Origin: Chloroflexota bacterium
GTDB taxonomy: Bacteria > Chloroflexota > Chloroflexia > Thermomicrobiales > JADLAZ01
NCBI GenBank assembly: GCA_020849725.1
Contig: JADLAZ010000059.1
Location: 1-13,664 of the forward strand
DNA length: 13,664 nt
Direction: 5' to 3'
Shown here: one piece after another, positions 1 through 8,165 of the stretch
How the letters are laid out: the number at the start of each line of letters is the position of its first letter
Numbering within the stretch: position 1 is the stretch's first letter
Notes under the pieces: generated by a model
The model's database searches: none
Seen by the model: only the letters and a program-made list of their open reading frames with translations
What the model was told of the DNA's origin: nothing
Made by a program: the position numbers and the translations under genes

Positions 1-134
1 CTCGCCGGACTGGTAGCGCTACGTCGACGGTAACCGCCGGGCCTGCACCTCAGCCGGGTCAATTCCCTGGAGAGAAAATGTTGGCTCGGGACGCATTGGG
101 CGCATCACGCACAGCGCAGGTTTCTCTTATTCCA

Positions 135-163
135 ACTATACGCGCAGTCACTGCCCCCGGCAA
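135..163 (-). promoter_or_regulatory. Leftward housekeeping-type promoter
   Basis: Read on the minus strand, TTGCCG (158-163) is followed after exactly 17 bases by TATAGT (135-140). That is 4/6 and 5/6 matches to the sigma-70 consensus. Transcription would start near base 128 and run off the left end, divergent to the sigma factor gene. The gene it serves is not in the window. Confidence 0.45.
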
Positions 164-233
164 CCAGCCTGATCGGGCTATCGCGGCCCGCGCCACCTGT
201 CACCACAACGAGGCGCCGCGATGCCGGTCCCGC

Positions 234-259
234 GGGAATAGCCAGCGCGCCACAGGGTT
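234..259 (+). promoter_or_regulatory. Candidate SigH/SigR-type ECF promoter of the sigma operon
   Basis: GGGAATA at 234-240 is followed after 16 bases by GTT at 257-259. Disulfide-stress ECF sigma factors of the SigH/SigR group recognise roughly GGAAT or GGAAC, about 16-18 bases, then GTT, and they usually transcribe their own gene. The encoded sigma factor downstream belongs to that group, so autoregulation is the natural reading. The predicted start is near 267, leaving a leader of about 57 bases before the ATG at 324. The match is by eye only. Confidence 0.5.
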
Positions 260-263
260 CCCC

Positions 264-269
264 TATAAT
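264..269 (+). promoter_or_regulatory. Perfect TATAAT -10 box
   Basis: TATAAT matches the sigma-70 -10 consensus exactly and is rare in such GC-rich DNA. No good -35 hexamer is seen 16-18 bases upstream; the 17-base position holds GCCAGC. It may give basal housekeeping transcription, overlapping the start region of the ECF-type promoter just upstream, or it may be chance. Confidence 0.4.
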
Positions 270-323
270 GAAAGCGCGCGCCGGGCGCCCGGCAGGCGCG
301 AAGTCTCTGGCTCCGAGGACTTG

Positions 324-917
324 ATGGCTGAGTCTGCCGTCGCGCCAGATCGCCGTGCACGCCTCAATGAGGAGGCACTGTCGCACGTGGACGCGCTCTA
401 TCGCACCGCCTTGCGCATGACCCGTCACCCACAGGATGCGGAAGACCTGGTGCAGGAGACGTACCTGCGGTCGTGGCGCTCGATCGACCAGTTCCAGGAT
501 GGCACAAATCTGCGCGCCTGGCTGTTCACTATTCTTACCAATGCCTATATCAATCAGTACCGCCAGCGCAGTCGCACGCCACGTCAGGAGTCGATCGACG
601 GTGTCGAGGACTTCTATCTCTACCGGCACATCCGCGACGCGGACGCGGCTGGCGCTGGCGGTGAGCCAGAGCGCGAGGTGCTGGATCGTCTGGTCGACGA
701 CGACATCGTCCAGGCAATCGAGGCGCTGCCCGAGCCGTTCCGCCAGGTCGTCCTGCTGGCCGACGTCGAGGGGTTCTCCTACAAGGAGATCGCGAGCATT
801 CTGGACATCAAAATCGGCACCGTTATGTCGCGCCTGCACCGCGGCCGGCGGCGGCTGCAGCATGCGCTCTGGCCCTACGTGCAGCGGATGGGTTTGTCGA
901 TCCAGGGAACGAGATGA
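324..917 (+). CDS. ECF RNA polymerase sigma factor, SigH/SigR group
   Basis: A 197-residue group IV sigma factor that would direct RNA polymerase to stress promoters. Region 2 spans about residues 20-85, with a -10 recognition core including DAEDLVQETYLRSW (38-51) and LRAWLFTILTNAYIN (63-77). Region 4 spans about 125-180 and contains ADVEGFSYKEIA (146-157) and IGTVMSRLHRGRR (164-176). These stretches closely resemble SigH of mycobacteria and SigR of Streptomyces, which answer thiol oxidation and heat. I chose the ATG at 324, with GAGG 5 bases upstream. The frame is open back to 78, but that part is not sigma-like and would overlap the promoter motifs. The stop overlaps the anti-sigma start (ATGA), so the pair is probably translationally coupled. 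Group assignment is from recalled motif similarity. Confidence 0.93.
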   Translation: MAESAVAPDRRARLNEEALSHVDALYRTALRMTRHPQDAEDLVQETYLRSWRSIDQFQDGTNLRAWLFTILTNAYINQYRQRSRTPRQESIDGVEDFYLYRHIRDADAAGAGGEPEREVLDRLVDDDIVQAIEALPEPFRQVVLLADVEGFSYKEIASILDIKIGTVMSRLHRGRRRLQHALWPYVQRMGLSIQGTR

Positions 918-1162
918 TGACCAGTCACCACACGCGCCCGTTTGAGTGCGGCGACACGGTCGCCCTGCTCTATCCTTACCTCGACCGCGAGCTGACGCCC
1001 GCCGAACTGGCGGTCGTGCGGGCGCATCTCGATGCCTGCGGCCCGTGCGCGCGGCACTTCCGCTTCGAGGCGGCCGTGTTGTCGCTCGTCGGGCTGCGGC
1101 TCGGCCGCGTCACCGCGCCGCCAGCGCTGCGGGCGCGCATCGCCAGCCTGGCCGACGGTTGA
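914..1162 (+). CDS. Zinc-binding anti-sigma factor (ZAS / RsrA-like, zf-HC2)
   Basis: An 82-residue cytoplasmic protein without a membrane segment. It carries the ZAS signature: Cys12, then His-x3-Cys-x2-Cys in HLDACGPC. In RsrA and RshA these residues hold zinc, the reduced protein sequesters its sigma factor, and disulfide formation releases it. The gene starts inside the sigma stop codon (ATGATGA at 914-920; a second ATG at 917 is possible), the classic arrangement for a cognate pair. The short C-terminal tail rich in Leu and Arg fits the sigma-contacting helix of this family. Redox sensing is inferred from the family and the full Cys/His set; the partner assignment is strong from overlap and sigma class. 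Confidence 0.9.
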   Translation: MMTSHHTRPFECGDTVALLYPYLDRELTPAELAVVRAHLDACGPCARHFRFEAAVLSLVGLRLGRVTAPPALRARIASLADG

Positions 1163-2394
1163 CGGCGGCGAGGCTGCGGCTTGCGATCGCTGGCGGCGGC
1201 ACCGGTGGTCATGTCAGCCCGGCGCTGGCGGTACTGAGCGAGTTTCGCCAGCGGCTGGCCGGACGCGACCTGGCGCTCGACGCCCTCTGGATTGGCTCGA
1301 TCGACGGCCTGGAGAGTGCAGCAGCGGTGGCGGCTGGTGTCGCCTATACCAGCATCCCCACCGGCAAGCTGCGCCGGTACCTGGCGCTCGAGACACTGCG
1401 CGACGCCGCCCGGCTGCCGCTCGGCCTCATTGCCGCGCGCCGGGCGCTGGCCGCGTTCCGGCCACACGTGCTGTTCAGCACCGGTGGTTTCGTCAGCGTG
1501 CCGGCCGTCGTCGCCGCGCGCTGGCTCGGCATTCCCTGCCTGACGCACGAGCAGACCGTCACCGTCGGCCTGGCCAACCGCATCAACGCCCGGTTCACCG
1601 ATCGCGTGGCCCTCTCCTACGCGGCGTCGCGCGCCTGGCTGCCGCACCATCCCTGGCTTGGCGGCTCGCTGGACACCACACTGACGGCGGCGCGGCAACC
1701 CACGCCATCAGGACGGTTCGGCCGCCGCCCGCCCGCACCACTGGTGCTGACCGGTAATCCAGTGCGCCTCGAGTTGCACGCCGGCCAGGCCGACCGCGCT
1801 GCGGTGCACTTTGCGCTCCGACCCGACCGACCGGTCGTGTATCTCACCGGCGGCGCACGGGGCAGCCACGCGCTCAACGTCGCCACCGGCGCCGCGCTGC
1901 CGGACCTGCTCGCCGTCGCGCAGGTCGTCCACCAGACCGGCCCGGTCGAGGCCAACGGCGACCTGCCGCGCCTTGAGCGGCTGGCGGCCGGGCTGTCGGA
2001 GCCGCTCCGCGCCGGCTACCGGCCGATCGCCTTCGTCGGCCCAGAGCTGCCCGACCTTTTCGCGCTCACCAGCCTGGTCGTCGGCCGCGCCGGCGCGGGC
2101 ACGATCGCCGAGTTGGCCGCCCTGGGCAAGCCGTCGCTGCTGATCCCGCTGCCCGGCGCCTCGGCCGACGAGCAGATGCGCAACGCCTGCCTCCTGGCCG
2201 ACGCCGGCGCGGCCGTCGTGTTGCCCGAGCCCGAGGCTACCCCGACGCGCCTCACCGCCGAGATCACCGCGCTCCTGGCCGACTCGACACGGCTGGCGGC
2301 CATGGGCGCGGCCGCCCGGAAGTTCGCCCGTCCCGACGCCGCCGCCCGCCTCGTCGATCACCTGCTCGACCTGGCCAGTCCGTTAGGCTCATAG
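1159..2394 (+). CDS. MurG-like UDP-GlcNAc glycosyltransferase (GT28 fold)
   Basis: A protein of 411 residues if translation begins at the TTG (1159-1161), which overlaps the anti-sigma stop as TTGA. No ATG or GTG lies near the conserved N-terminus, and the first motif starts at residue 12. MurG adds GlcNAc to lipid I at the inner face of the membrane. Visible motifs are GGGTGGHV (12-19), STGGFVSVP (107-115), HEQTVTVGLANR (130-141), TGNPVR (198-203), GGARGSHALN (231-240), AGAGTIAELAALGKPSLLIP (311-330) and DEQMRNA (337-343). Oddities: MurG usually has HEQN-x2-PG, GGSQG and DHQ at these places, and an extra stretch of about 25 residues (roughly 160-190) precedes TGNPVR. The usual length is 355-370. 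No other mur or dcw gene is nearby. It may be a second, specialised paralogue rather than the housekeeping enzyme. Confidence 0.82.
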   Translation: MTAARLRLAIAGGGTGGHVSPALAVLSEFRQRLAGRDLALDALWIGSIDGLESAAAVAAGVAYTSIPTGKLRRYLALETLRDAARLPLGLIAARRALAAFRPHVLFSTGGFVSVPAVVAARWLGIPCLTHEQTVTVGLANRINARFTDRVALSYAASRAWLPHHPWLGGSLDTTLTAARQPTPSGRFGRRPPAPLVLTGNPVRLELHAGQADRAAVHFALRPDRPVVYLTGGARGSHALNVATGAALPDLLAVAQVVHQTGPVEANGDLPRLERLAAGLSEPLRAGYRPIAFVGPELPDLFALTSLVVGRAGAGTIAELAALGKPSLLIPLPGASADEQMRNACLLADAGAAVVLPEPEATPTRLTAEITALLADSTRLAAMGAAARKFARPDAAARLVDHLLDLASPLGS

Positions 2395-2415
2395 GAGCGG
2401 CTGCCACGAACGCAA

Positions 2416-2529
2416 AGACCAGTGCGGGTCGGCATCACAGCATCCGGCTCACCCCACGCCTCTGACTGGTCTACTGGCATGTTTCGGAGTGACGACCGAG
2501 ACAGAGCGCCGATCGACGCACGGACCAGT
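2416..2529 (+). repeat. Three mutually complementary short arms in the leader gap
   Basis: AGACCAGT (2416-2423) is exactly complementary to ACTGGTCT (2465-2472), and GACCAGT recurs at 2523-2529. The middle arm could pair with either the first or the third. The first pairing makes an 8-bp stem with a 41-base loop. This could be an attenuator-like switch or chance; no known riboswitch core is recognised. Confidence 0.25.
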
Positions 2530-2591
2530 CCGCTTGCGATACGCTGCTCGCGCGACCCTCATCTCCCGTCCGCTGCGAGGCGACGAGGTAT

Positions 2592-2620
2592 TTGACGAGT
2601 TCCTGGGGTTGCATTACCGT
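2592..2620 (+). promoter_or_regulatory. Possible promoter of the URO-D-like gene
   Basis: TTGACG (2592-2597, 5/6 match) is followed 17 bases later by TACCGT (2615-2620, only 3/6). The start would be near 2627, leaving about 60 bases of leader. The weak -10 makes this tentative. Confidence 0.3.
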
Positions 2621-2672
2621 TGCTGGCACGGCTCGCACGGGCGCCACACGGCGACATTCCGAGGCGATCGGT

Positions 2673-2677
2673 GGAGG
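2673..2677 (+). promoter_or_regulatory. Shine-Dalgarno that fixes the URO-D-like start
   Basis: GGAGG lies 9 bases before the ATG at 2687 and is the only strong ribosome site in this frame. It supports the internal start over the upstream extension of the reading frame. An ATG at 2679 is in a different frame. Confidence 0.65.
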
Positions 2678-2686
2678 CATGAAGCT

Positions 2687-3697
2687 ATGTCAGACGAGAC
2701 GAAGCGCGCGCGGGTCCTCGCTGCTGTCCGCGGCGAGCCGGTGGCTCAACTGCCGGTCAGCCTGTGGTTGCACAACTTCGCGAGAGAGAACTCGGCCGGG
2801 GAGCTGGCCGAGGAGACAATCCGGCTAGCAAAGAGGTTCGACTTCGACTATCTCAAGCCGCAGTCGCGAGCGCAGTGCTTTTCGGAGATGTGGGGGCTGA
2901 CGTATCGGCCACCGGCCGAGCGTGCCACCCCCTACACCGTCACACATCACCCGCTGCAGGACGCCCGGGGGTTCCGGCAGCTCACACCCGCCGATCCGCG
3001 CACGGGGGCGCTCGGCGAGCAGATCGAGGCTCTCGCCCTGATTCGCCGCGCGCTGGGGCCGAAGATCCCCATCATCTGGACCGTTTTCTCTCCCATGATG
3101 GTGGCGAGATTCCTGTTCCCGGGCAACGAAGCCCAGGTCCTGGAACTCGTCCGAACGGATCCCACGGCCGTGGAGGAGGGGCTCGAAGCGATCACCGAAA
3201 CGCTCACCGAGTATGTCCGGGCCTGCCTGGAGGCCGGCGCGGACGGCCTCTACTTCGCGGTGACCGCCGCACGCGAGGGGCAGCTCACGGCGGCTGAGTG
3301 CCGCCGCTTCCAGCGGCCATTCGACCTCCGCATCCTCGATGCCGCGAGTTCGGCTCCATTCAACGTCCTGCACCTCTGCGGCGACAGTGTGCTGTTCGAC
3401 GAGTTCGCCGACTACCCGATTGCGGCATTCAGTTGGGCGGCAGGTACGTCCAACCCTTCGCTGTCGGAGGGGCATCGGCGCACCGGGCGCGCGGTCATCG
3501 GTGGCTTTCCTGCCAAGCCGATGATCGCCGCCATGCCGCCCGGCGAGGTGGCGGCGATGGGACACGCCGCCGTGGCGGAGATGCAACGCCGGTACCTGCT
3601 CCTCGGGCCAGCCTGCTCGATCAACCCGGACACGCCCGACGCAGTGATCGATGCGGCAGTATCGGTCGCGACGACAGCGTTCCCAGCGGATCGCTAG
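2687..3697 (+). CDS. Uroporphyrinogen decarboxylase-fold protein, methyltransferase-like
   Basis: A 336-residue protein of the URO-D/MtaA superfamily. It opens like the family (KRARVLAAVRGEPVAQLPVSL, about 6-26), but the HemE active-site stretch RQAGRY is absent, so heme synthesis is unlikely. Instead it carries HLC (His229, Cys231) in VLHLCGD and Cys310 in LLLGPACSINPDTP. This His-x-Cys...Cys set matches the zinc ligands that bind and activate a thiol, such as coenzyme M or homocysteine, in corrinoid methyltransferases like MtaA. The substrate is unknown: no corrinoid protein or partner methyltransferase lies beside it. GGAGG 9 bases upstream sets the start. It converges with radA across an 87-base gap. 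The family call is firm; the methyl-transfer role is inference. Confidence 0.85.
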   Translation: MSDETKRARVLAAVRGEPVAQLPVSLWLHNFARENSAGELAEETIRLAKRFDFDYLKPQSRAQCFSEMWGLTYRPPAERATPYTVTHHPLQDARGFRQLTPADPRTGALGEQIEALALIRRALGPKIPIIWTVFSPMMVARFLFPGNEAQVLELVRTDPTAVEEGLEAITETLTEYVRACLEAGADGLYFAVTAAREGQLTAAECRRFQRPFDLRILDAASSAPFNVLHLCGDSVLFDEFADYPIAAFSWAAGTSNPSLSEGHRRTGRAVIGGFPAKPMIAAMPPGEVAAMGHAAVAEMQRRYLLLGPACSINPDTPDAVIDAAVSVATTAFPADR

Positions 3698-3715
3698 TCC
3701 GCGTTCGCCGCGATC

Positions 3716-3751
3716 GGGTGCCAGCCGCCATCCCGGCGAAGGCTGGTAACC
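3716..3751. terminator. Hairpin between convergent URO-D-like gene and radA
   Basis: Arms 3716-3726 and 3741-3751 pair over 11 positions, with CCAGCC/GGCTGG at the core, one G-U and one mismatch, around a 14-base loop. It lies between two converging genes, so it could terminate both, but no T-run follows in either direction. The stretch around 3729-3751 also resembles the common REP-like repeats that translate as IPAKAG. Confidence 0.4.
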
Positions 3752-3784
3752 TGTCACCGTCTGGCGACCTGCGCGCCGGCCGGG

Positions 3785-5320
3785 TCAGTCGATCGCCTCG
3801 TCGTCGGCCTCGTTCTCGTCGTCGACGGCCAGATCGTCCAGGGCCAACTCGGCCGGGTCGAGCTCCTCCAGCGGCGGGATCATCACTGGCGCGCGGCGGG
3901 TGGGGGCCAGCTCTTCGGCGCGGCGGGCGGGCCGCTGGCGGCCCGGCGTCGGCACGAGCAGCACCTGGATCGCCTCGCTCAGGCTAGCCAGCTTGCGCAC
4001 CTCCAGGCCAGGGATCTTGGGCGCCTGACGGGTGGTCGCCGGGATGATGACGCGGGTGAAGCCCAGGCTGTGTGCCTCGTGCAGGCGGCGCTCGAGTTGG
4101 CTGACGCTGCGTAGCTCGCCCGAGAGGCCGATCTCGCCGACCAGGGCCGTCCGCGCCTCGACTGCGTTCTCCTGCAGGCTGCTGGCGATGGCCACCGCTG
4201 CCGCCAGGTCGATCGCCGGCTCGTTGATGCGCAGCCCGCCGACGACGTTGAGATAGACGTCCTGCTGACCGAGCGGTAGGCCCACGCGCTTGCTCAGCAC
4301 CGCCGTCAGCAGATACAGCCGGCTCAGATCGATGCCGGTCGCCATGCGCCGGGGTTGGCCATAGGCCGTCGGTGCGGTCAGCGCCTGCACCTCGACCAGG
4401 ATCGGGCGTGTGCCCTCCAACGTCACTGCCACGACCGAGCCGGCCGTGTCCGGCAATCGCTCCTCCAGGAAGGCTTCGGATGGGTTGCTGACCTCGCGCA
4501 GCCCCGTCTCCTGCATCTCGAAGACGCCGACCTCGTTGGTCGAGCCGAAGCGGTTCTTGGCGCCGCGCAGGATGCGGTAGTGGTGGTGCCGGTCGCCCTC
4601 CAGGTAGAGCACGGCGTCGACCAGATGCTCCAACACGCGCGGGCCGGCGACCGTGCCCTCCTTGGTGACGTGGCCGACGAGGAAAACCGGCGTCTGCCGC
4701 GCTTTAGCCCAGCGCACCAGCCGTGATGCACTCTCGCGCACCTGGGTAACGCTGCCCGTCGACGACGCTATCTCCTCGACCGACACCGTCTGGATGCTGT
4801 CGACGATCACCAGGCCCGGTTGCAGCCGGTCAGCCTGCTCGATGGCAGCATCGACGTCCGTCTCCGGCAGGATGTAGATGTGCTCACTGGCAACACCCAT
4901 CCGATCGGCGCGCAACTTCACCTGATGCGGCGACTCCTCGGCCGAGACATACAGCACTGGCCAGGCCGCTTCCGGCATTCGGCCGGCCACGTCCAGCAGC
5001 AGCGTGCTCTTGCCGATGCCGGGATCGCCCGCGAACAGGATCGCCGAGCCGGGCACCAGCCCACCACCGAGGACTCGGTTGAACTCTCCAATCGGGATCG
5101 GAATGCGGTCCAGTCCGGCGCTCGGCACCGCCGCCAGCGGCTGTGCGGTGACGCGGGCGCCCGACCGCGGCCCGCCACTCTCCCGCGCCGCGGCCGGCGC
5201 CGGCCGCTCGATCACTTCCTCAAGCGTCGACCACGCCTGGCAGACCGGGCACCGCCCCAGATAGGCCGGCTGCTCGGCGCCACACTCGCGGCAGACGTAC
5301 TTGACGCGCGCCCTCGCCAT
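3785..5320 (-). CDS. DNA repair protein RadA (Sms)
   Basis: A 511-residue RecA-like ATPase that promotes branch migration in recombinational repair. An N-terminal zinc finger has Cys10, 13, 24 and 27. Walker A is GDPGIGKST (98-106) and Walker B is LVIVD (170-174). The RadA signature KNRFG is at 255-259. A Lon-protease-like C-terminal domain covers about 320-455. AGGAAGG lies 10 bases upstream of the ATG. It lies downstream of clpC with a 158-base gap, the same order as in Firmicutes. Typical RadA proteins are near 455-460 residues; the excess is a C-terminal tail (about 460-511) that is first basic and proline-rich, then strongly acidic, and looks disordered. The function assignment is firm. 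Confidence 0.97.
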   Translation of the reverse strand: MARARVKYVCRECGAEQPAYLGRCPVCQAWSTLEEVIERPAPAAARESGGPRSGARVTAQPLAAVPSAGLDRIPIPIGEFNRVLGGGLVPGSAILFAGDPGIGKSTLLLDVAGRMPEAAWPVLYVSAEESPHQVKLRADRMGVASEHIYILPETDVDAAIEQADRLQPGLVIVDSIQTVSVEEIASSTGSVTQVRESASRLVRWAKARQTPVFLVGHVTKEGTVAGPRVLEHLVDAVLYLEGDRHHHYRILRGAKNRFGSTNEVGVFEMQETGLREVSNPSEAFLEERLPDTAGSVVAVTLEGTRPILVEVQALTAPTAYGQPRRMATGIDLSRLYLLTAVLSKRVGLPLGQQDVYLNVVGGLRINEPAIDLAAAVAIASSLQENAVEARTALVGEIGLSGELRSVSQLERRLHEAHSLGFTRVIIPATTRQAPKIPGLEVRKLASLSEAIQVLLVPTPGRQRPARRAEELAPTRRAPVMIPPLEELDPAELALDDLAVDDENEADDEAID

Positions 5321-5350
5321 GTTCGACCACCCTTCCTACGGATCGGACAG

Positions 5351-5455
5351 CGCGAATGGACACGAATGAGCGCGAAGATGAGAACGGGGAGGTTCGTCGC
5401 GCGCGGACTGTCCCCTGGTCCCCACATTCGCGTCGATTCGCGCCCATTCGCGGTA
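5351..5455. repeat. Inverted repeat made of 10-bp tandem units
   Basis: The left arm has three 10-base units in tandem from 5351: CGCGAATGGA, CACGAATGAG, CGCGAAGATG. The right arm has three from 5426: ATTCGCGTCG, ATTCGCGCCC, ATTCGCGGTA. The arms are inverse complements: 5351-5376 pairs with 5427-5452 at about 21 of 26 positions plus one G-U, around a 50-base loop. It occupies the clpC-radA gap. It could be a dispersed intergenic repeat, a protein-binding array or an RNA hairpin separating clpC and radA expression. Confidence 0.7.
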
Positions 5456-5458
5456 GAT

Positions 5459-5478
5459 GGCGCCGGCGTTGCCGCCGC

Positions 5479-5479
<1 letters not shown>
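5459..5479 (-). terminator. GC hairpin at the clpC stop codon
   Basis: On the minus strand, GGCGGCGGC and GCCGGCGCC pair with one mismatch around a 3-base loop, beginning at the last-read base of the clpC TAG. The stem is very GC-rich, but no T-run follows, so intrinsic termination is uncertain. It may limit clpC read-through into radA or protect the mRNA end. Confidence 0.4.
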
Positions 5480-7932
<2,453 letters not shown>

Positions 7933-8003
7933 CGCCTTCTCCAGTCCTCTGCCAGCTCAGGACGCACGCGGATTGGATGGTCCGTGGAACGGGCCTCGCC
8001 ATC

Positions 8004-8017
8004 CACCGTCGGCGGTG
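8004..8017 (-). other. Small tetraloop hairpin in the clpC leader
   Basis: CACCG and CGGTG pair around a 4-base loop between the putative clpC -10 box and its start codon. It is small but stable, and could be a leader element or chance. Confidence 0.25.
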
Positions 8018-8044
8018 ACAGTGCAAGACTGCGGCCATGGGTAC

Positions 8045-8050
8045 AGTATA
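8045..8050 (-). promoter_or_regulatory. Candidate clpC -10 box
   Basis: TATACT on the minus strand (5/6 to consensus) lies about 113 bases before the clpC ATG. No convincing -35 hexamer lies 16-18 bases upstream; that position falls in the terminator-like hairpin. The same -10 sequence is used in the stronger promoters upstream of the S1 and aminotransferase genes. Confidence 0.4.
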
Positions 8051-8068
8051 TCCCATCCCGAAAGTGGC

Positions 8069-8094
8069 CAGCCTCCAGGCATGGCTGGAGGCTG
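8069..8094 (-). terminator. Strong hairpin between the S1 gene and clpC
   Basis: CAGCCTCCAG (8069-8078) and CTGGAGGCTG (8085-8094) form a perfect 10-bp stem with a 6-base loop. On the transcribed strand it is followed by a short CACTTTC stretch, not a true T-tract. It lies 71 bases after the S1 stop codon and just upstream of the clpC -10 box, so it is well placed to end S1 transcription. Confidence 0.6.
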
Positions 8095-8165
8095 TGGCGA
8101 TCGTCATGTTCGGATGACGCGGCGCGCCGCGTGGTGGGACGAGCGTCGGCGCTGCCGGCGTCCCG

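Larger units (their letters stand above)
1..323. other. Divergent intergenic region before the sigma gene
   Basis: No gene is supported here. Frames are open to the right from an ATG at 78, but the protein they encode looks unlike any sigma N-terminus and contains the promoter signals described separately. On the minus strand a 28-codon frame (stop at 19-21, ATG at 103-105) follows a plausible leftward promoter, but it has no clear Shine-Dalgarno. The leftward gene probably starts near or beyond the window edge. I see no tRNA or repeat. Confidence 0.5.
2395..2686. other. 292-base gap between MurG-like and URO-D-like genes
   Basis: No gene is supported. The URO-D frame is open upstream to 2489, but the extension lacks family resemblance, and a strong ribosome site precedes the internal ATG at 2687. 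A cobalamin riboswitch was looked for because of the downstream family, and its conserved box was not found. The gap holds a weak promoter candidate and the short complementary arms listed separately. Confidence 0.5.

Noticed and set aside
1..77. tRNA-like T-arm near GGGTCAATTCCC
   Set aside because: The flanking bases do not form a T-stem or an acceptor, and no cloverleaf can be drawn.
78..323. An 82-residue N-terminal extension of the sigma factor from an ATG with GGAGAG nearby
   Set aside because: The extension has no sigma-like sequence and overlaps both promoter motifs; the ATG at 324 gives a normal family length.
105..863. Minus-strand frame of 252 codons opposite the sigma gene
   Set aside because: Antisense to the conserved sigma domains and without recognisable protein features.
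2489..2686. Upstream extension of the URO-D-like protein
   Set aside because: No family resemblance, while a strong GGAGG precedes the ATG at 2687 and the protein from there matches the family N-terminus.
2395..2686. Cobalamin riboswitch before the methyltransferase-like gene
   Set aside because: The conserved cobalamin box was not found, only unrelated short complementary arms.
2687..3697. Assignment as HemE, the heme-pathway uroporphyrinogen decarboxylase
   Set aside because: The RQAGRY active-site stretch is missing and zinc-thiolate residues are present instead.
7933..8165. CIRCE, CtsR or GGAAT-GTT sites upstream of clpC
   Set aside because: None of these motifs is visible with acceptable spacing.
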